DNA from: Arcuatula senhousia
Lineage: Eukaryota > Mollusca > Bivalvia > Mytilida > Mytilidae
Length of the DNA stretch: 64,000 nt
Direction of reading: 5' to 3'
Assembly: GCA_963971305.1 (NCBI GenBank)
Contig: OZ020313.1
Span: forward strand, 26,514,602 to 26,578,601
Shown piece after piece: positions 1 to 14,415 of this stretch (the first letter of the stretch is position 1; each line of letters opens with the position of its first letter). Below the pieces are notes generated by a model. It did not search any database, was not told the DNA's origin, and saw only the letters and a program-made list of their open reading frames with translations. Both the position numbers and the translations under genes were made by a program.

Positions 1-3000
1 ACACTAAAAACAACAACAAATAACCAGAAAACAGCGAAACCCCACAATAACAACAAAACAACAAGTAACAAGAAAACACTTAGTGCTGTTGCAGTGACAA
101 TGTTAAGAAAAAGTATGATACGAAAAATATTAAATTCAGCAGTATTGGAAAGGATTTCAAATTTATTTGTCATTCGAGTAAAACTTTCTTAAGATTTAAA
201 TTAATACTTATGTCTAACTGACACATCGGTAACTACGTTGCATAAGAGCGATGATGTTGAAACGTGTTAATCGCCAACCTCACCTGGCATTTTCAACAAA
301 AAACCAGTGTTGTTAAGAAATTATTGAGAAAGTGCATGAGTGAGTTGATGTTTCACGCCCTGACTGCACTATGTAGGTTATATAAGGGCAACATGGCGGT
401 GAAAAATAACATGAAATAATGATGAGAAATATGTGGGCGAAGTGAGGAACAAGGAACACTAAATTTTGAAGACCTAAAAAAGAAAGGGATGGGCAAAGGG
501 CGGAAAAGAGTGCATATTTTTTTTTTAAATCAGTACTTCTTTGAATGGTTGTTTTTTCTACAAAATCCTTTTGAAATTTAGTGATTTCATGAGTATTTTG
601 AGACAAAAACAACCTAGAACAGATGAATAAGCCATATATCATTCAACTACATTTTGCTTCAAAGGTCAAGGTAAAATTTTACTCAATTCATATTTTCTTA
701 AAGAACTTAACCAGCGTAAAACTAAATAATGGTAAATGTCCCTAGTTAAAAAATACACCAGAGACAAAAAGAATCGTTGGTGCATAAGTATTTTACATCG
801 ATTGTAAAAGGACTTAAATCAAATTGATATACTGGTAATATGACAATCGAAGCCAGTCCTTTCTATCATCAACGTCTCCTCGGACAGAAATGTGTTTAGC
901 ATCTGATCTTGTTCTTATCAAAACATAGACTAAATTTATTAACTTGTCGTAGCATTGTTTTATTTTAAGCCTTAAAAATTTATTGGAACCTTGAAACGTC
1001 GCTTGAGACTTCTTCTGGCATTATTGGACTGTACTTGAAAATTAGTGTTGCAAGAAAATTACTGAGCGGAAAAATCGATCTCAAAATGTTGAAAGCAGAT
1101 TTTAACATATACCTATAAGTTTAAGAAACATTTGAAAGCAAGAACAACTGTGAAATGCAACTCAAAAAAAGTTTTTCCCACTCTACCAAAATTCCTTCAT
1201 ATCCAATTTGAAATTAGAAAGTAATCTACAAAGTCTCGCATAGATTGTGTAAAAGTTTCATGAAAATTCATCGAATGGTTAGAGAGTTATTGCGGGTAAA
1301 TGATAGGTATATTGGTACCATATTGAACAAAAAAAAAAAAATTGAAAATGATGATACATAAGCTGTTTGGAACATTTCAATATTTCGTCAAAGCATTACT
1401 TACATTTTCAATGTATTTCAGCTGCTTAATTCCTGTTGCCCTCTTTAAACCTTTCACCGTTAAGAAATAGAATGTCTTAGTTTTACATGTGTATCGAAAC
1501 TTTTGAATGACTTAAAATGAAAACTTCCACAGATTATAAAACACTCAATTTAATTAAAAATTAAAATTAAAGTCTTTCACAGGAAGGGACTTTTAATTGT
1601 AAACGCGGATGTAGCTCATTAATTATGAAAAAACAGAAATAAAGCTATGCATACGGATGCTTGAGGAATCGTAATGCCCTTGACGTATGAAATACATGTT
1701 ATTCCGTGTTGCAGCCCTTTAAGTCTACATTACTTTCAAGTTTAATTACTTTTATTTGATTTCTTAAAGAATGCCACTAATGAAATCCAACCCACATACA
1801 GTTATAAAGGACATTTATTGTGCATAAAATTTATAAAAATGAGAAACCTGATATCTTATTCTGTTAGAAATTGTAAAATATTGTCCTTAACTGAAAAAAG
1901 ACACGAAAATTTTAAAGATTATGCACTGTTCAATTAAAACACATCTGAGTTTTAAACGACGTTAGCTTTTTCAGATCCAGGGCAGCCAACTTTCCCGAAT
2001 TTTTGTCCTTATTTTATAATGAATTTATAATAAAAATAACACGAAACATGACAGAAATAATTTTAAGAACCCGAATTCAAAGATTCAAAAGCTGATAGCC
2101 ATCCTTTGCAAGAAAATTGCTAGTATGTTTCTTTTTAAATGTCTTGCAGTATAAGATATCAAATACCTCTCTTGTATCAAAACTGTCGTTTAGCTGAGTT
2201 CGAAAAAAATCTAATACTTCCCTAACTCTAACTTCAGACTACTTTTTTATGAAGAAATTTGGGGGGGGGGTATCATGAAATGTTCTATTATTAAATGTCT
2301 AATATTTTATGTAAAATAAATGAATAAATGAAATCTTACTTGTAAGTTGGTATTGTTATTGTAATGATGATTCGAAAAGAGCAAAGGTGTACCAAAGGGG
2401 CAATCAAATAAGGCGAAGGGTAAAATCGGTAGACATAAAATCATCAAACTTTTTTATTGTCTTTAAACTCACAACAAAACAAACCATAAAACAAACCAAA
2501 AAACACGCATAACAACTTATGTAAACAAACAACTTTGAAATCGAAGCATTTAATGACAAGCCAGTCTTGCGGTTCTTTCCGAGTTTGCTTCCGTATTTCA
2601 TGATTTATATGGATAGTCTGTTCGGTATATATCTTATTTTTTAATTATCATGTCACAGAAAGGAAATTGTTCTTCTTACTCGTTTTCTAGATCTTTAATA
2701 ATTATCCTTTGAAATTCACTTTTGACATTAATTGAAAATGAAGACGTCGAAGAAATGAGTCAAACTAGTTATTTGTAAAAGAGCAACCATTTGTTCTATG
2801 GGCATTATTTTCATCCTGTCTTTGTACTGTTTTGCGAAAAGTCGGATCCTGGATTTTTCATCATAGCTCTCCCATAAAATGAGTCAAACTTGTTATTTGG
2901 AATTATAAACATGGGTTTATATAAAGGTTTCACAGCTATAAGTGATGAGATACGAATTGTTATCACATCGAGTAAGATATGTCAAATTTAGGAAACGAGC

Positions 3001-6000
3001 ATTTGCGAGTTTCCTTTGAAAAATATCTAACGAGTGTGATAAAAATCCGTTTCTTCTCACTCGATAAAATATTGGAGAGGTCTGAGGCGCAGCTGAGTCT
3101 TATATTTTACCGAATGGTCCATTTTAGGCTTTTATCTTAATTACACCACAGTGAGAGTGTATAATGTGGATATTGTTTGTCCTTTCTTTTTAGTTTTCGA
3201 AAAATCAAAGCCTTTTTAATTTTTTTTGGCACGCATTTTTTTTTCATTTTAGAATTCGTCTATAAATTTTACAGCCTGTCTTTAAAACTGTCCTGACTTT
3301 TTATTTCTTTGATTTTTGACATCCTACTTTATTATTTCAAATTTCCCCGTAATCCTCCCCAAAAAATCAAATAGTTGCTCCCTTATTACTCGATTTGTCA
3401 TAGAATCCACTATATTCAGTATATGTTTTTCGAAGGAGTTTGTGTAATCTGATATTTTGGAACTTAAATCTTCCTGTTTATTTACGCAGTAATTAAAGAC
3501 ATATGTCAGATCTGGACTTTTTCTTTTAGAAAAAGATAAAAAATAATACGAATAGTGGTGGCATGTTGAGTTTGGTCGTCACAGGTCGAAACGCAAGTGT
3601 CTTGTGTTTAATACCTTATAAACGTAAATTTGCTGCCATAAAAATTTAAGTTACATCTATAAGTGTAAAAAAATAATTAAAGCAGGAAAGACATTCTTTA
3701 TGCAAATTGTTCTATCTCTATCTTGTCGCGCGCGATCTTTAAGCAGCCTTCTCTCATTGAAAACACAAATACCAAAACGGGTATACAAACAGTTAATTTG
3801 GTTATGCTGTATATGCATATGTTATGGTGTAACCTCTCATCGGCAGCATTTGAATCAAAACATTGAACGTCGTAGCATTGGGTTAATTAGGAAAAGATGT
3901 GATGGTTCATTGAAATGCTAGTGAAAATACAACATACACGCGAAAGTTGCAAAAGTTAATATCAGTCAGCGAAAAATTCTTGTTTGGCAGTATTCATGGT
4001 ATTTGATATTTTTTTCATAGGAAATCATTTGAGCAAAATGTTGAAAAATTGTTGTTTTGCATGGTTTTGCAGTATATGATAATTACCGGTATTTATTTCA
4101 TAGTAAATCATTTTATAGCAGGCCATCATGTTGATAGGTCTGCTAATTGAACGTGGTTCCACCTAAAATGTTCGCGGAACCGCCACTACCATTGCTTTAA
4201 TTAACTTGCTTATTTCATAAATATAAATATTTAAGCAGTAAAAACCTCGGAAATTTCTGGATCCGCCATAACCCAAATAATACAGTCGTTATATTTCGCT
4301 CCTTACAGTCGCTTCATTCCCGCCGAAGTATGCGAAGACGGATAGGGCTTGGATCATTCGAGTTAGATCCGCCACAGATAACTGTTTATCAAACCCCTTT
4401 ACACTGATTTCTTTTTATTGTGCAGTGGAATTTCGAGCTATACAAATAAGAAAATATGTTTACGGTCTAAACTGAATTATAGTTCATCCCAGTTATGTCT
4501 TTTAGACTGTTGTCTACTACGACCCCTTAAATATTGCTCTTTTACAAGAAATGAAAAAAAAACAACATATCTGACTGAAAAGCAATTTCCTGACAAAAAG
4601 GGCAAAAAACAAGCTCATTGAGCCCACATATTTGCTTTTCTTTTTGTCAAGTTTCTTCTTAATTTTAATGCTGACTATTGGTGGTTTAGGCATAAAATTG
4701 TATAGCTTAATATTTTAAATCTAAGTTTTACTAAGCTAGAATATTTTTTCTTAAACTGTGGAAGATGCAAATAATGCCAAAAAGTCAGTGGCATTCAAAG
4801 GCAAATGGCATTTAAACAAAGAAACATTTGGGGGGAAAACAATAGATAAAACTAAATTGCAAAAAGCAATGAATAATTTTCGTTAAACGTAACTGAACTT
4901 CGGTGCTAAGGAATAAAAAACAGTTTATGCTTGTTTTAACGCGTTCATCCTGTTTGAAATTAAGTTAACAAAAAAGAAAACAAAATTGTACAGGAATGGT
5001 CAATGTAAAATGTCCTTGATGTGTAGACAAATTACAAGTAAGTCAATGATTCGTTTATGGCTTAAAATGGAAAAAAAAACCATATTGCTTAAAACATGTC
5101 CCTTTGGTTCTTCTTTCTGAACATGTTTGATTAAAACTGTTGTAAATACAAATTTTGTAAGCGTACAATACAAAATAGTAGAAACTTTGATTTAAAAAAT
5201 CATAGCTTTTTTCTTTACTTGCTTTAGTAGTTCAACTATATGATAATACTAATAATAAAACGAATATCAAAGACAAAAAAAAACGGAATAGAAACGTATA
5301 ACCAGCCTTTTTTCAAGCGCGAGTAAAAAAAAAAATCTTTCTTTTTTTATGTCATTCCCTATATTCTTACCACTCTAAATAAACAAAATGTTGCTTTGAT
5401 TTAGTTTTGTTTTACTACAATTGGCATAGACAATTCAATTTTACCCAATGAATTGGCTATTACGACAAAAGTTTTTCTCTATTGATAAGATAAAGAATTA
5501 GGTGAATTGTCTCTACTGTTAGCATCATTTTTAATCTTATTTGACAGTTTAATAGCAATTGTGACGTTTACATCCAAAAAATCGTAGAAATGTTGCCTAA
5601 TTTTTGGCAATTAAAAAAAGAAATAATACATTATTTTTTCCATTATAACAAAGTACCAAAGTATAGTGCCAATTATACGGCAACTTATGAATATTTCAAG
5701 GAGTAAACTCCCCGGTAAACTCTATCAGCAGCGTTTGAATTAAAATAATTGGAAACTTTAGAAATTCAAAAGTACCAAAAGAGAAGAACTCGTGCGCATG
5801 CAAATAGTTTGAAATAGTAAGCCAAATCAAGCATCGATGATATCGACCATGTGCCGGTGTTTTAAACTTTTTTGTTTTTGAACAATCGAAAAATTTCTTA
5901 ATATATTTCATAGGCTTGAAATAATAAAAAAATAAAAATAAAAAATCTTACCTAATTTAGTAATCTGGTGAAGCTAACTTCCGAAAGCTTTTATCTACAA

Positions 6001-8345
6001 GGTGAAAACCAAAATGCTCCTGTCATTGGAATAAAACTAAAATAGTCATGACTGTTCTCAAAATGAAATGATTGAATAGTGAAGACCAGGCTTGTAAAAT
6101 TAGATGGAAATAATTCTTTTTACAAATCTCTTAGAACTTAATAGCATGATATTATTCATTTAAGTAAGAACCACCTAATCAGGACCTAAAAGAACATTCC
6201 GATTGGCTGATTATGACTACGTTTCGACCAATAATAGTGTGGGTTCAACCTTTAATTATTCAATCAAAACCGGTTAACGTGGACTTGCAAGTGGCATGTT
6301 TATGGGTTTATATTTTGATGCGTAGGAACATTTTGGCGGTGCTGACGTCGAAGTTCGCATAAAGGCAATAATCTTTGATGTAGTCTAGATGCTATAAATT
6401 GTTCTTTTATCTGTTCGAAGAGCATTTTAACATTACGAGTACGAAGTGCATTTTTTTCTCAATTCATGTAAATAGTGTGTTTGCTTAAAATGATTCCTGT
6501 TGCATCGAATGAATGGCCAAGGTAAAAACTTTAAAAAGATCTTTAAACTTTAAAAAAAGATATTCTGGATATACCCATTTACGTAAAAAATACACGAATG
6601 CCTTTAACAACATATTACTTGCCTTTTAACAAGATCAGACAATAAGAAATAAGATTGGTATTTTGAACGAGGAATTGAACATCTCAAATTTTATATCAAT
6701 CGATATTTTCGTTTTTAAAAAAATTTATTTCTCTAAACTGACTACTTTATCAACAAAGAAAATCATAATAAGCTACTAGTATATTTTCACATCAAAAAGA
6801 AGAAAAAAAAAAAACGAGGTACAATTAATAAATACACAAAATGGTTTCACTAGTTTACTATTTATCCAAGTTTGTTTCTTCTCAAATTTCCCACCATTAT
6901 TTATTTCCAGGAACTGTTATTAGATTCATATTAGTCAATTCAAATCATTAGTAAATCAGTAATCAGAGACGATTATTGTAACAAAATTGTCACACGTTCG
7001 ATATTGACATTTATTTGGGTTTTTACTCATTTATGCTGAACTTTCCACACTCTTTCCCACTGCTCTAAGAAGCAGCATCATGCCAATATTTTCTGCTGCA
7101 AATTATGCAGTATTTAACTCTATTTTCAAAGCAATGACATACATAAATCAAATTCGTCTATAAAAGTTTCATCCGTATTTTAGAATAGCGCAAGTCTAAT
7201 GAATTATTAACTTTTCTCCTATATCATTTTAATTGGGATTTTCTACGATACAAAACCATGATCACGGTAATGTAATAGATTGACGACCATTGACAATTTT
7301 GAACAGCTGTATGACTGATGAAGGTCAAGTTTCGGTTAAAATTTCAAATATTGTTGACAACTTTTCATGCATGTATACTATGATACTATACTCAGTAACA
7401 CAAAAACGCACCACTTCTTTCCTTCCAGGATTCTTTTAAAATTTTTAAAATTTTGTTAATTCTTTTATGCTAAATAATTAATCAAGTCAAATGCAATAAA
7501 AAACCAAGCCATTATTTCTGAAATTTGCACCAGTGCGCTTACGGCCTGAACTTTTGACAAAGAAGTCGAAAAAACAAAGTCTAAGATTGATCAATTCAAA
7601 CATGCATGTTACTGAAAATGTTGGACAGTTTTTTGTGAAATTTAAGCTTTGTTCTCCATTTTCTGATGACACTTTTGTATAAGCATAATTTTTTTCAAAA
7701 AATTTGTGAATTTTTCATTTTTGGGTAAAAAACCCATTTTTTGAAATTTTAAAGTGAAAAATCAGAATTCTTTGAAATTTGCAGATAATGGTGTTGAGGA
7801 CCCAACACATGCTGTGTCGAGTATATACAAGAGCATCAATTTTTTTTCAATATCCGGCACGCAAGATTCTCGCCACCATGATTTTACTCTGTCACGTCAT
7901 GGCATAAACAGTGGATTTCGCGGCTCATGAGTCTGACCTCTCCCATATTTTTCCCGATCTGTAAACAATATGGCGTACTACATGTTTATCTTGTAAGCGC
8001 CCAATCAAAGGTTGCAACCTAATTCGTTTTAAGCTGTTTGGTAGGAAGCTTGATTCCTAGTATGAAAAAAACCGCTAAACTGGGGCTATGTCTTTAAAGG
8101 TGTCCTAAAATTGGACCATCCTATCTATATACGGACATGGACGTGTCTTACTCCTAAGATACCTTCATTGACACGGCTCCTCCCTGATTTCTAAAAGTCA
8201 TCTCGGAGTTTCGCTGATTCTCATACTAGTTTATCAATAACATTTCCTCAAATGGCAAAATATATTGTTTTATTGGTCGGTCACAATTTTCTTTGTATAT
8301 TAGAACGTTTCAGCTCCCACAAAAAAGGAGAATAATGAAATGTTA
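1..8345. other. AT-rich non-coding region, no gene recognised
   Basis: I see no exon with recognisable protein similarity on either strand in these 8.3 kb. Open frames here are short, low in complexity and unlike known families. A G10 homopolymer lies near 2262 and A/T homopolymer runs are frequent. The stretch around 2384-2470 resembles degraded interspersed repeat. This is probably intergenic, although a distal UTR or intron of a gene outside the window cannot be excluded. Confidence 0.6.
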
Positions 8346-8463
8346 AAGTCAAAAGTCAAAAGCGAAAGCAAAGCAAAGTAAATGTTAGGAGTCAAAAGTC
8401 GAAACCGAAAGCAAAGCTCCTAACATTTACTTTGTTTTGCTTTCGCCTTTTAACTTTTGACTT
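8346..8463. repeat. long near-perfect hairpin (about 46-bp arms)
   Basis: The left arm at 8346-8391 and the right arm at 8417-8463 are reverse complements apart from a few mismatches, separated by a loop of about 25 nt. The loop itself repeats the arm motif (AAAAGTC, CGAAAGCAAAG), so the structure may have grown by local duplication and inversion. It could be a small foldback MITE or a precursor-like hairpin. No flanking gene explains it. Confidence 0.8.
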
Positions 8464-9564
8464 CTATATTTGATAATATAGTAAGTAAATTTAATAATCT
8501 ATGTAGCGAAAACCTGTACGTTATTTTTTTTACACTTCATGATCATCATAATTTCATGTTTTTTTCGTCAAGGTCGTCGTGTTCATCTTCGGCCTTACTC
8601 GTTTTTTTTTTTTTGCGTTTCAATGATATACGCCCTCCAAAGTGCTTGAAATTTCCCTGTGGAAAGATTCTTTCAGTGTTAACACCTTATCGCCTGACTG
8701 TTGTGTTATTCTTTTGGACTTTATTGACCAAAATATATATACTTCTTTAACACTTAAGCAAAATAACGAGAGGAAATCATAAAACTTTAATCTTCAAATA
8801 CTTATACCAACAAAAGTGTTTCGAATTAAAGTAGTGGCTTTACATGTACAAACAAAAATACCAAAAACAAATAACAAACAAACAAACATTCAAAACATTC
8901 TTACCGGAACTTAATTATAATTGGTTAATCATTTTGATGGTTCCATGTGTCAAAATCAAATTGTTTTATCAATATCCCTAAAAAATTAAACTGCGAACAT
9001 TAACTCTAAACAAGGCTTCCTAGTAGTCTTATATCAGCAAACCCTAATGAGATGTCTTCATTAATTTTCTTTATACCCTATAACGAAGTTATTTTATCTT
9101 TTTTTTAAGAATAGGGCGAGACTAATAATTTTCACAAGTATCATAAATTTATACCATGTCATTATGAATTTACTAATGATGTAAAAATTTAACTTTTGTA
9201 AGGTCATTTAAAATTCAAGGGGAAAAAGACTTGCTATATATAACATAAGAAAACAACCCATATTGCATTTAGTTTGGCGTCTTAAATCTACCCTTTTTTT
9301 TAACAGAACATGATTATAACTAATGATTTTATCAAATAATATTTATTGTTAAATCACTTTTTTACCGTGTAAAATTTTGCAAGTACATGTATACTGCAAT
9401 AACGAAGAAACACACATCATCAGAGATCGTGAAAGTATCCCATTTAATCTCCTACCCGACCACCAAGTGACACAACATTTTGTTCCTTGACCTGAAAGTG
9501 AAAATAAAAAAAAGAAGAAAATACTATAAATAACAAAATTTCAAGGTAAAAACTAACAAAAGTA

Positions 9565-9745
9565 CCCAACGCATATTAAGTTGGAACAACTGTTTAAGGA
9601 CTGTAACAACCTGACATAAGTTGAATCAGTTGTCAAATGTTTTACCCAACGCATATTAAGTTGGAACAGCTGAAAAGGACTGAACCAACTTGATTAAAGC
9701 TGAATTAGTTGTGAAACGACTGACACAACTAAAGACAAGTTGGGT
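9565..9745. repeat. short minisatellite, about 78-bp period with roughly 39-bp half units
   Basis: The string ACCCAACGCATATTAAGTTG begins a unit near 9565 and again near 9643, followed each time by GGAACAACTG or GGAACAGCTG. Weaker AAGTTG...CAGTTG half-units fill the space between and continue to about 9745. The open frame starting near 9690 is a shadow of this array. The 300 bp or so after it, to 10066, shows nothing recognisable. Confidence 0.6.
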
Positions 9746-10066
9746 CAGTCATTGTTTAACAAAAGCAAACAAAATATGTTCGATGCAGTCGATAGAAACT
9801 GCTGTCCCAACCCTGACAAATGCAAACAGTCTTTTTTTACGGTTATTATTTTTAATTATCAGTTGCATAACGCCTGACTATGGTACAGACAATCGTCGAT
9901 TTTGCCAGTAGTGAACGGGCTGCACCACCTCTAGCTTTTACCACAACTTTGTGCTCATTGTAATTGTTAGTGATTGATTTGATTTGTGTTTAATTGCTTG
10001 AGTGCTGTACTGATTTCGATATCATATCTTCACGAATGTTAGGTGTTTTTGTGTTACTACCGGACT

Positions 10067-10320
10067 CTAAGATCGCAATGGAAAATTGAGATTGGGCGCG
10101 CCATACATTTTTGTAAAACCTGGTTTAACCCGCCATTTCTTTTAAAATGTCTGAACCAAGTCAGGACCATAGCGATCTTCAATTTTCCAATTGCCTTCAT
10201 TGTTTTGTCTTTTCTCTTGAACATGAAGATTGATCCTCCAAGTTCGGTATTTTTTGTTATTACTTTTATAGTCCACACCCACATCAGAATGTTGCTAAAG
10301 TTTAGTTTTCCATAGAGCCT
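10067..10320. repeat. dispersed repeat, copy 1 (related to about 19855-20060)
   Basis: The block begins with GATCGCAATGG and includes CTGGTTTAACCCGCCATT and AAGTCAGGACCATAGCGATC. The same sequence of motifs recurs at 19855-20000 in the same orientation. Inside the block, CAATGGAAAATTGAGAT is inverted against ATCTTCAATTTTCCAATTG about 100 bp later, so the element can fold back. Overlapping open frames on both strands come from this palindromic structure and are not genes. Confidence 0.55.
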
Positions 10321-11287
10321 GGCACAAAGTCTCAATGCTAACTATGGAAACGGAAAATTGTATGTTTGGGTCTTTGTTATTTTTCCATCAAAGCACTGGG
10401 ATCTTGACAGCATCTATCGACAGACATTACGTTAGACGTATCTATTTGACATCGGCAAAGATAATCATTGGACACTAAATAATAAAGTAGTTTATAACTT
10501 CAGCCTAAATATTAATTGTAAAGTCAGACTGGTAATTAGTGTAGAATATTATTTGAAGTATGCCGTAATACTGCCAGGGACATTTGAATTGCTGGTTTGC
10601 GTCTAAAATACCACCATGCATGGGATGTTGTACAGTTTTTCTGGTCACCAAGATCTATAGCTCTTTTTAAAAAGTCATCCGGAATTCCGGTTCCGATTCT
10701 TTTATTTTCATTTTTGCAAGAGTAGTGTCCCTTTGTGGGTCGGCCACATGATGTGTTCAACGTTGAGCTAAGGAAAACATCAATTTATCCCTATCCTTTT
10801 TTGGCGTACTTTCTCCTTCCCGATTCAAATAAACTGGTTTGGAGTGAAGCCTTAGATGTTAACGTATGTTTTAGTAGTTTAGGACTTTTGTAGACAGATT
10901 TAAAATGTTTTAACGAGTTGACGAATTAAGTTAATTTGAACAGATTTACAATGACGAGGCCGACCCGGAAGTCGTAAACCTGTAGTGCATAATTAAAAGA
11001 TTTCTCGGGTCCACACTTCCGGAAAATACTTTTTCAAAAGGACTATTGTCGATGTAATTTGCAAAATTGTCAAGACCCTGAGATAGTTCCTACCCCGTGC
11101 ATATGTTGACCTCATTCACAGTTTTAGATCCAATTTGGCATTTTTGGTTTTATTATCCTACTTTGAATGCTCTTCATCATCAGGCCATATTTATATTGCA
11201 TTTGGTATTTTCATTCATTTGTCTAGAGCAACTCTGATGAGCCTTCGTATTTCTAGGGTAGCAATATACGATATTGAGATGTGGAAT
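10321..11287. other. no recognisable feature
   Basis: The region is AT-rich and non-coding. A 74-codon minus-strand open frame at 10536-10760 has ordinary composition but no recognisable domain and no clear splice context, so it is not called as a gene. Confidence 0.5.
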
Positions 11288-11685
11288 AAGTGTACGCGAC
11301 ACAACAAACATAAACAAACAGCAATTCAAAAAATCACAACGGAAAACAGCAAGCAGTCTTCAACATGACCATAGGTCACTGCTTACCGTCTTGCATTGGC
11401 CCAAGACTTATAATACAATACAAAAGTATCAAAAGCAATCCCTAAATCATCAACGAAAGATTCAATTCTTGACATAAAACAGTTAACATAGAATGACAAG
11501 GACAAACAAAGGCTTTGGCAAAGTTTCCTGGCTTAGGACAGGCACATATAAAATGTGGCGGGGTTAAACTAGTTTTTTGGATCCAACCTTCCCCCTATTG
11601 ATAAGCTTGCACAAAGCTACATATAAAACACACTGTAAAACTCAATCGACAAAAGTTCAATTCAACAAGAGAGAACCTAAGACAA
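11288..11685 (+). repeat. dispersed repeat family A, copy 1
   Basis: This block starts AAGTGTACGCGACACAAC and includes GTCTTGCATTGGCCCAAGAC and TGGCGGGGTTAAACTAG, ending near AAGAGAGAACCTAAGACAA. A second full copy lies at 14507-14912 in the same orientation, and a truncated inverted copy at 28591-28893. The copies differ by scattered substitutions and small indels, as expected of old mobile-element copies. No protein is recognisable, so it is probably non-autonomous. Confidence 0.75.
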
Positions 11686-11859
11686 AATACTGATTGATTG
11701 ATTCATAAAACCAAACTTTAATTCTAATTTGAACTTAAAGTAACTGATTTGGCCACCTTTTCACAGCTTTGTTATACTAATGATGACATTTGGGTTACAA
11801 TACATTTTAGAAGTGTTTGTTTGCTACTGAATGAGCTTAACGATAACACCATTGACCAG

Positions 11860-11886
11860 ACACACACACACACACACACACACACA
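11860..11886. repeat. (CA)n microsatellite
   Basis: A run of CA dinucleotides, flanked on both sides by similar short phrases (ACCATTGACCAGACACAC and ACCATTGGCCAGACACAC), which suggests a local duplication around the microsatellite. Confidence 0.9.
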
Positions 11887-14285
11887 AAACACCATTGGCC
11901 AGACACACACCAAATAAAACAGTAAAGTTTTTATTACATATCCAAAGAACAAATACTTGTTGCAACAACTCATGTAGTTGGCTTGCTCTATTTAGATACA
12001 TCTGTAATTTTGCACCTAATTTTGTGGACATCACCGACGTGGTTTTTTCTGCGAAGGTACTGTTTATTCCGGTACGTATCGTTGCAAACTCGGCACAGTG
12101 ATCGGCTCAATCCAGAACTACTTTTTGTCTTACACCAGTGTACGGATCGGGAACGGGCATTGCGTGGAGTTTGGCGTCGTTGATGATTCCCAATCAATAC
12201 TTTTTCAGACACTTGATTTCAGAGGACTAAATAACAAGTTGCATGGTTGTTTTGGGCACGACAACGTTAGTGGCCACCTTCTACCCCCGGTATTTGAAAA
12301 AAAATAATAAAATAGTAGGACATTTCTACATACGGTACTCTGCTTATTCAAACTTTCTTGTTCGTATTTTAAGAAGAGAATATTGCAATTTGTGGGGAGT
12401 ACTAAATTGTAGTTCTGAATCAGAATAGAACATGTTAACGAGAAGACACAAAAAACTTTCCCGCCAAACTTTTAGCTTATGAACTACTAACACATTTTTG
12501 TCAAACCATTGTGTTTTATTAGACCTTTGCATACTTGTTTTGAGTTTTTAATCAGAATCGCAAGGAAACTGGAAAACACTATCGGTTTCAGATTATGTTA
12601 TATGTAAACCAGACACAGGAACGGTATCAGAACCGTTTAATTTCCGTATGATTAATTTAGGAACAAATCATTTCTAAGAAGATTGTCAGGTATTGATTGT
12701 AATATTGCTAAACTTTGATTCATAGTAACTTAACATGACAGAGACTGTCACCAAGTCTGATATTATCAATTTAATTAATATCAAGTCTCTAATCCGATCA
12801 GTGTATGATTTACTCATTGTAGTTATTAACATCTGACATATCTGTAATGCTTACTTTTTGAACGCCCATTTGTAAATAATATTTAAGAAGGGGTATATTA
12901 TATGATTTCAGTCATCCAATGTTTTGATTCAATGCCATTGCTGAGAGGTAATACTACTGGAAATTTGCATGTTCGCAGCATTTTTTAACCGTTTTTGGCG
13001 TCTTGTATATGGATACCTCATGGGTCTTTAATTGGCATTTGCAGTTGTGTTTGAACCAGTTTCCTTTTCGTGTACTGAACATGGTCGATTTCCTCGGTGC
13101 TGGATTGACTTTACGGTTCGAAAGTTTTGGGTTTGAGCAGATACCAATGATCCATGCCCGATAATAGAAATTACGTACAGAATCCACTCGATCACGTTGC
13201 AAAAGCTGTGTACTGGTATATACAAACAACAAAAGGCAGTCCTCACTGGTTCCGATTAGACATTGTTATTTTGGTCCATTTAAGTTCTACATTATTGCAG
13301 TCTTTTGACGTCAACATAGGTCAATCTAGGACGATTTTTTTTCCTAAGAACAGGATAAAAGTAATCGGGTTTTATGTATGATAATTAAAAATCATAGGTA
13401 TATATTAATTAATTTCTGATACCAAGTGCGACTTACAGATTGTTTACGTAAGACAAGATAGACATGCAGAGTTATCTACCCATGCGTTCTGGATTATCAT
13501 TGGTTCATGCTTTAAGCCTGCACATTCGGTCGCGATAACATTTACAAGCCGGCATCAATGGTTGGAATGTATACAAACAACTGTGGCGGATCCAGAAATT
13601 GTTAGATCAAGCATGCTTACTCTTCCTTACGACTTGATATTGAGTTCGTTTTGTTGATTGGGATTCAGTTGTTTTTTTTGGGGGGTTTTGTTTTGGAGCG
13701 GGGGGAGGGGGGTTGTTTTGTTTTTTTTGTTTCTTCGCACTGCTCTCGTTTGTGTTTACTGGTGTTATCTTTGCCCTTATTGGCTTTTGATATTTGTATG
13801 CCTAATTGGTTGCTCTTTGCTTCTTCATCATGTTTACAAATTACTACTTTTTTAAATTATGTTTTTTTTATGTAATAAATGAATAATTGAAGTAGAAGGT
13901 GAAATATTTCAAGTTCTCGGGGCTAGTTAAAAAAAACCTTTTGCCTATTGTTCATTAATAATCATATAATTCGTGCAATTAAAAAAAATCTTCTATGACC
14001 TCTTGTTTCATACAGTTCCTAACCGATTTTTTCTGTCAAACGGGAGGGTGCGCGCCCAACACGCCGGTTCTTAATACGCCTTTGAACGACAAGAAGTAAC
14101 TTTTAAGCAACTTTCAACGAAATCTAAAAAAGCAAACATCTTAATATTTGCTATGGTAATTTTGGGCAAAGCCTGAATATTCTCAAATGTTTTCTGTATG
14201 GTCATTTTCAAAATTAAGTTGTCGTGCTTTTCAACTATTCAGTAAAAATAATATCCTGCGTGTGTGTGGTTGAAATTAAACCAAT
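11887..14285. other. no supported gene
   Basis: Many short overlapping open frames occur on both strands. A minus-strand frame around 11988-12212 contains Cys and His pairs, but their spacing does not fit a classical C2H2 finger. A T/G-rich tract sits near 13670-13730. I see no domain or splice-consistent exon set. Confidence 0.5.
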
Positions 14286-14289
14286 GGTC

Positions 14290-14415
14290 ATGATGGAGGG
14301 AGAGGACAGGGGGGACGGGGGTACGGGGGTTGAGGGGGCGGGAAGCGGGGGTTGAAGGGACGGGAAGCGGGGGTTAAGGGGGCGGGAAGCGGGGGCTTTA
14401 AAGGGCGGGGGTTGA
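14290..14415. repeat. G-rich minisatellite, copy 1 (possible G-quadruplex)
   Basis: Repeats of roughly 20-22 bp are built around GGGAAGCGGGGGTT and separated by GGGAC or GGGGGC. There are more than ten runs of at least four G on the plus strand. A second array with the same core lies at 16838-16970. The proline-rich minus-strand reading frame across it is an artefact of the C-rich complement. Confidence 0.85.

Noticed and set aside
10043..10335. Overlapping 90-codon frames on both strands
   Set aside because: They result from the internal inverted repeat of the dispersed element at 10067. Neither has a recognisable domain.
11988..12212. Minus-strand frame with Cys/His pairs resembling a zinc finger
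   Set aside because: The spacing (Cys-x2-Cys, then His about 15 residues later, His-x4-His) does not fit C2H2, BED or other fingers I can name, and there is no exon context.
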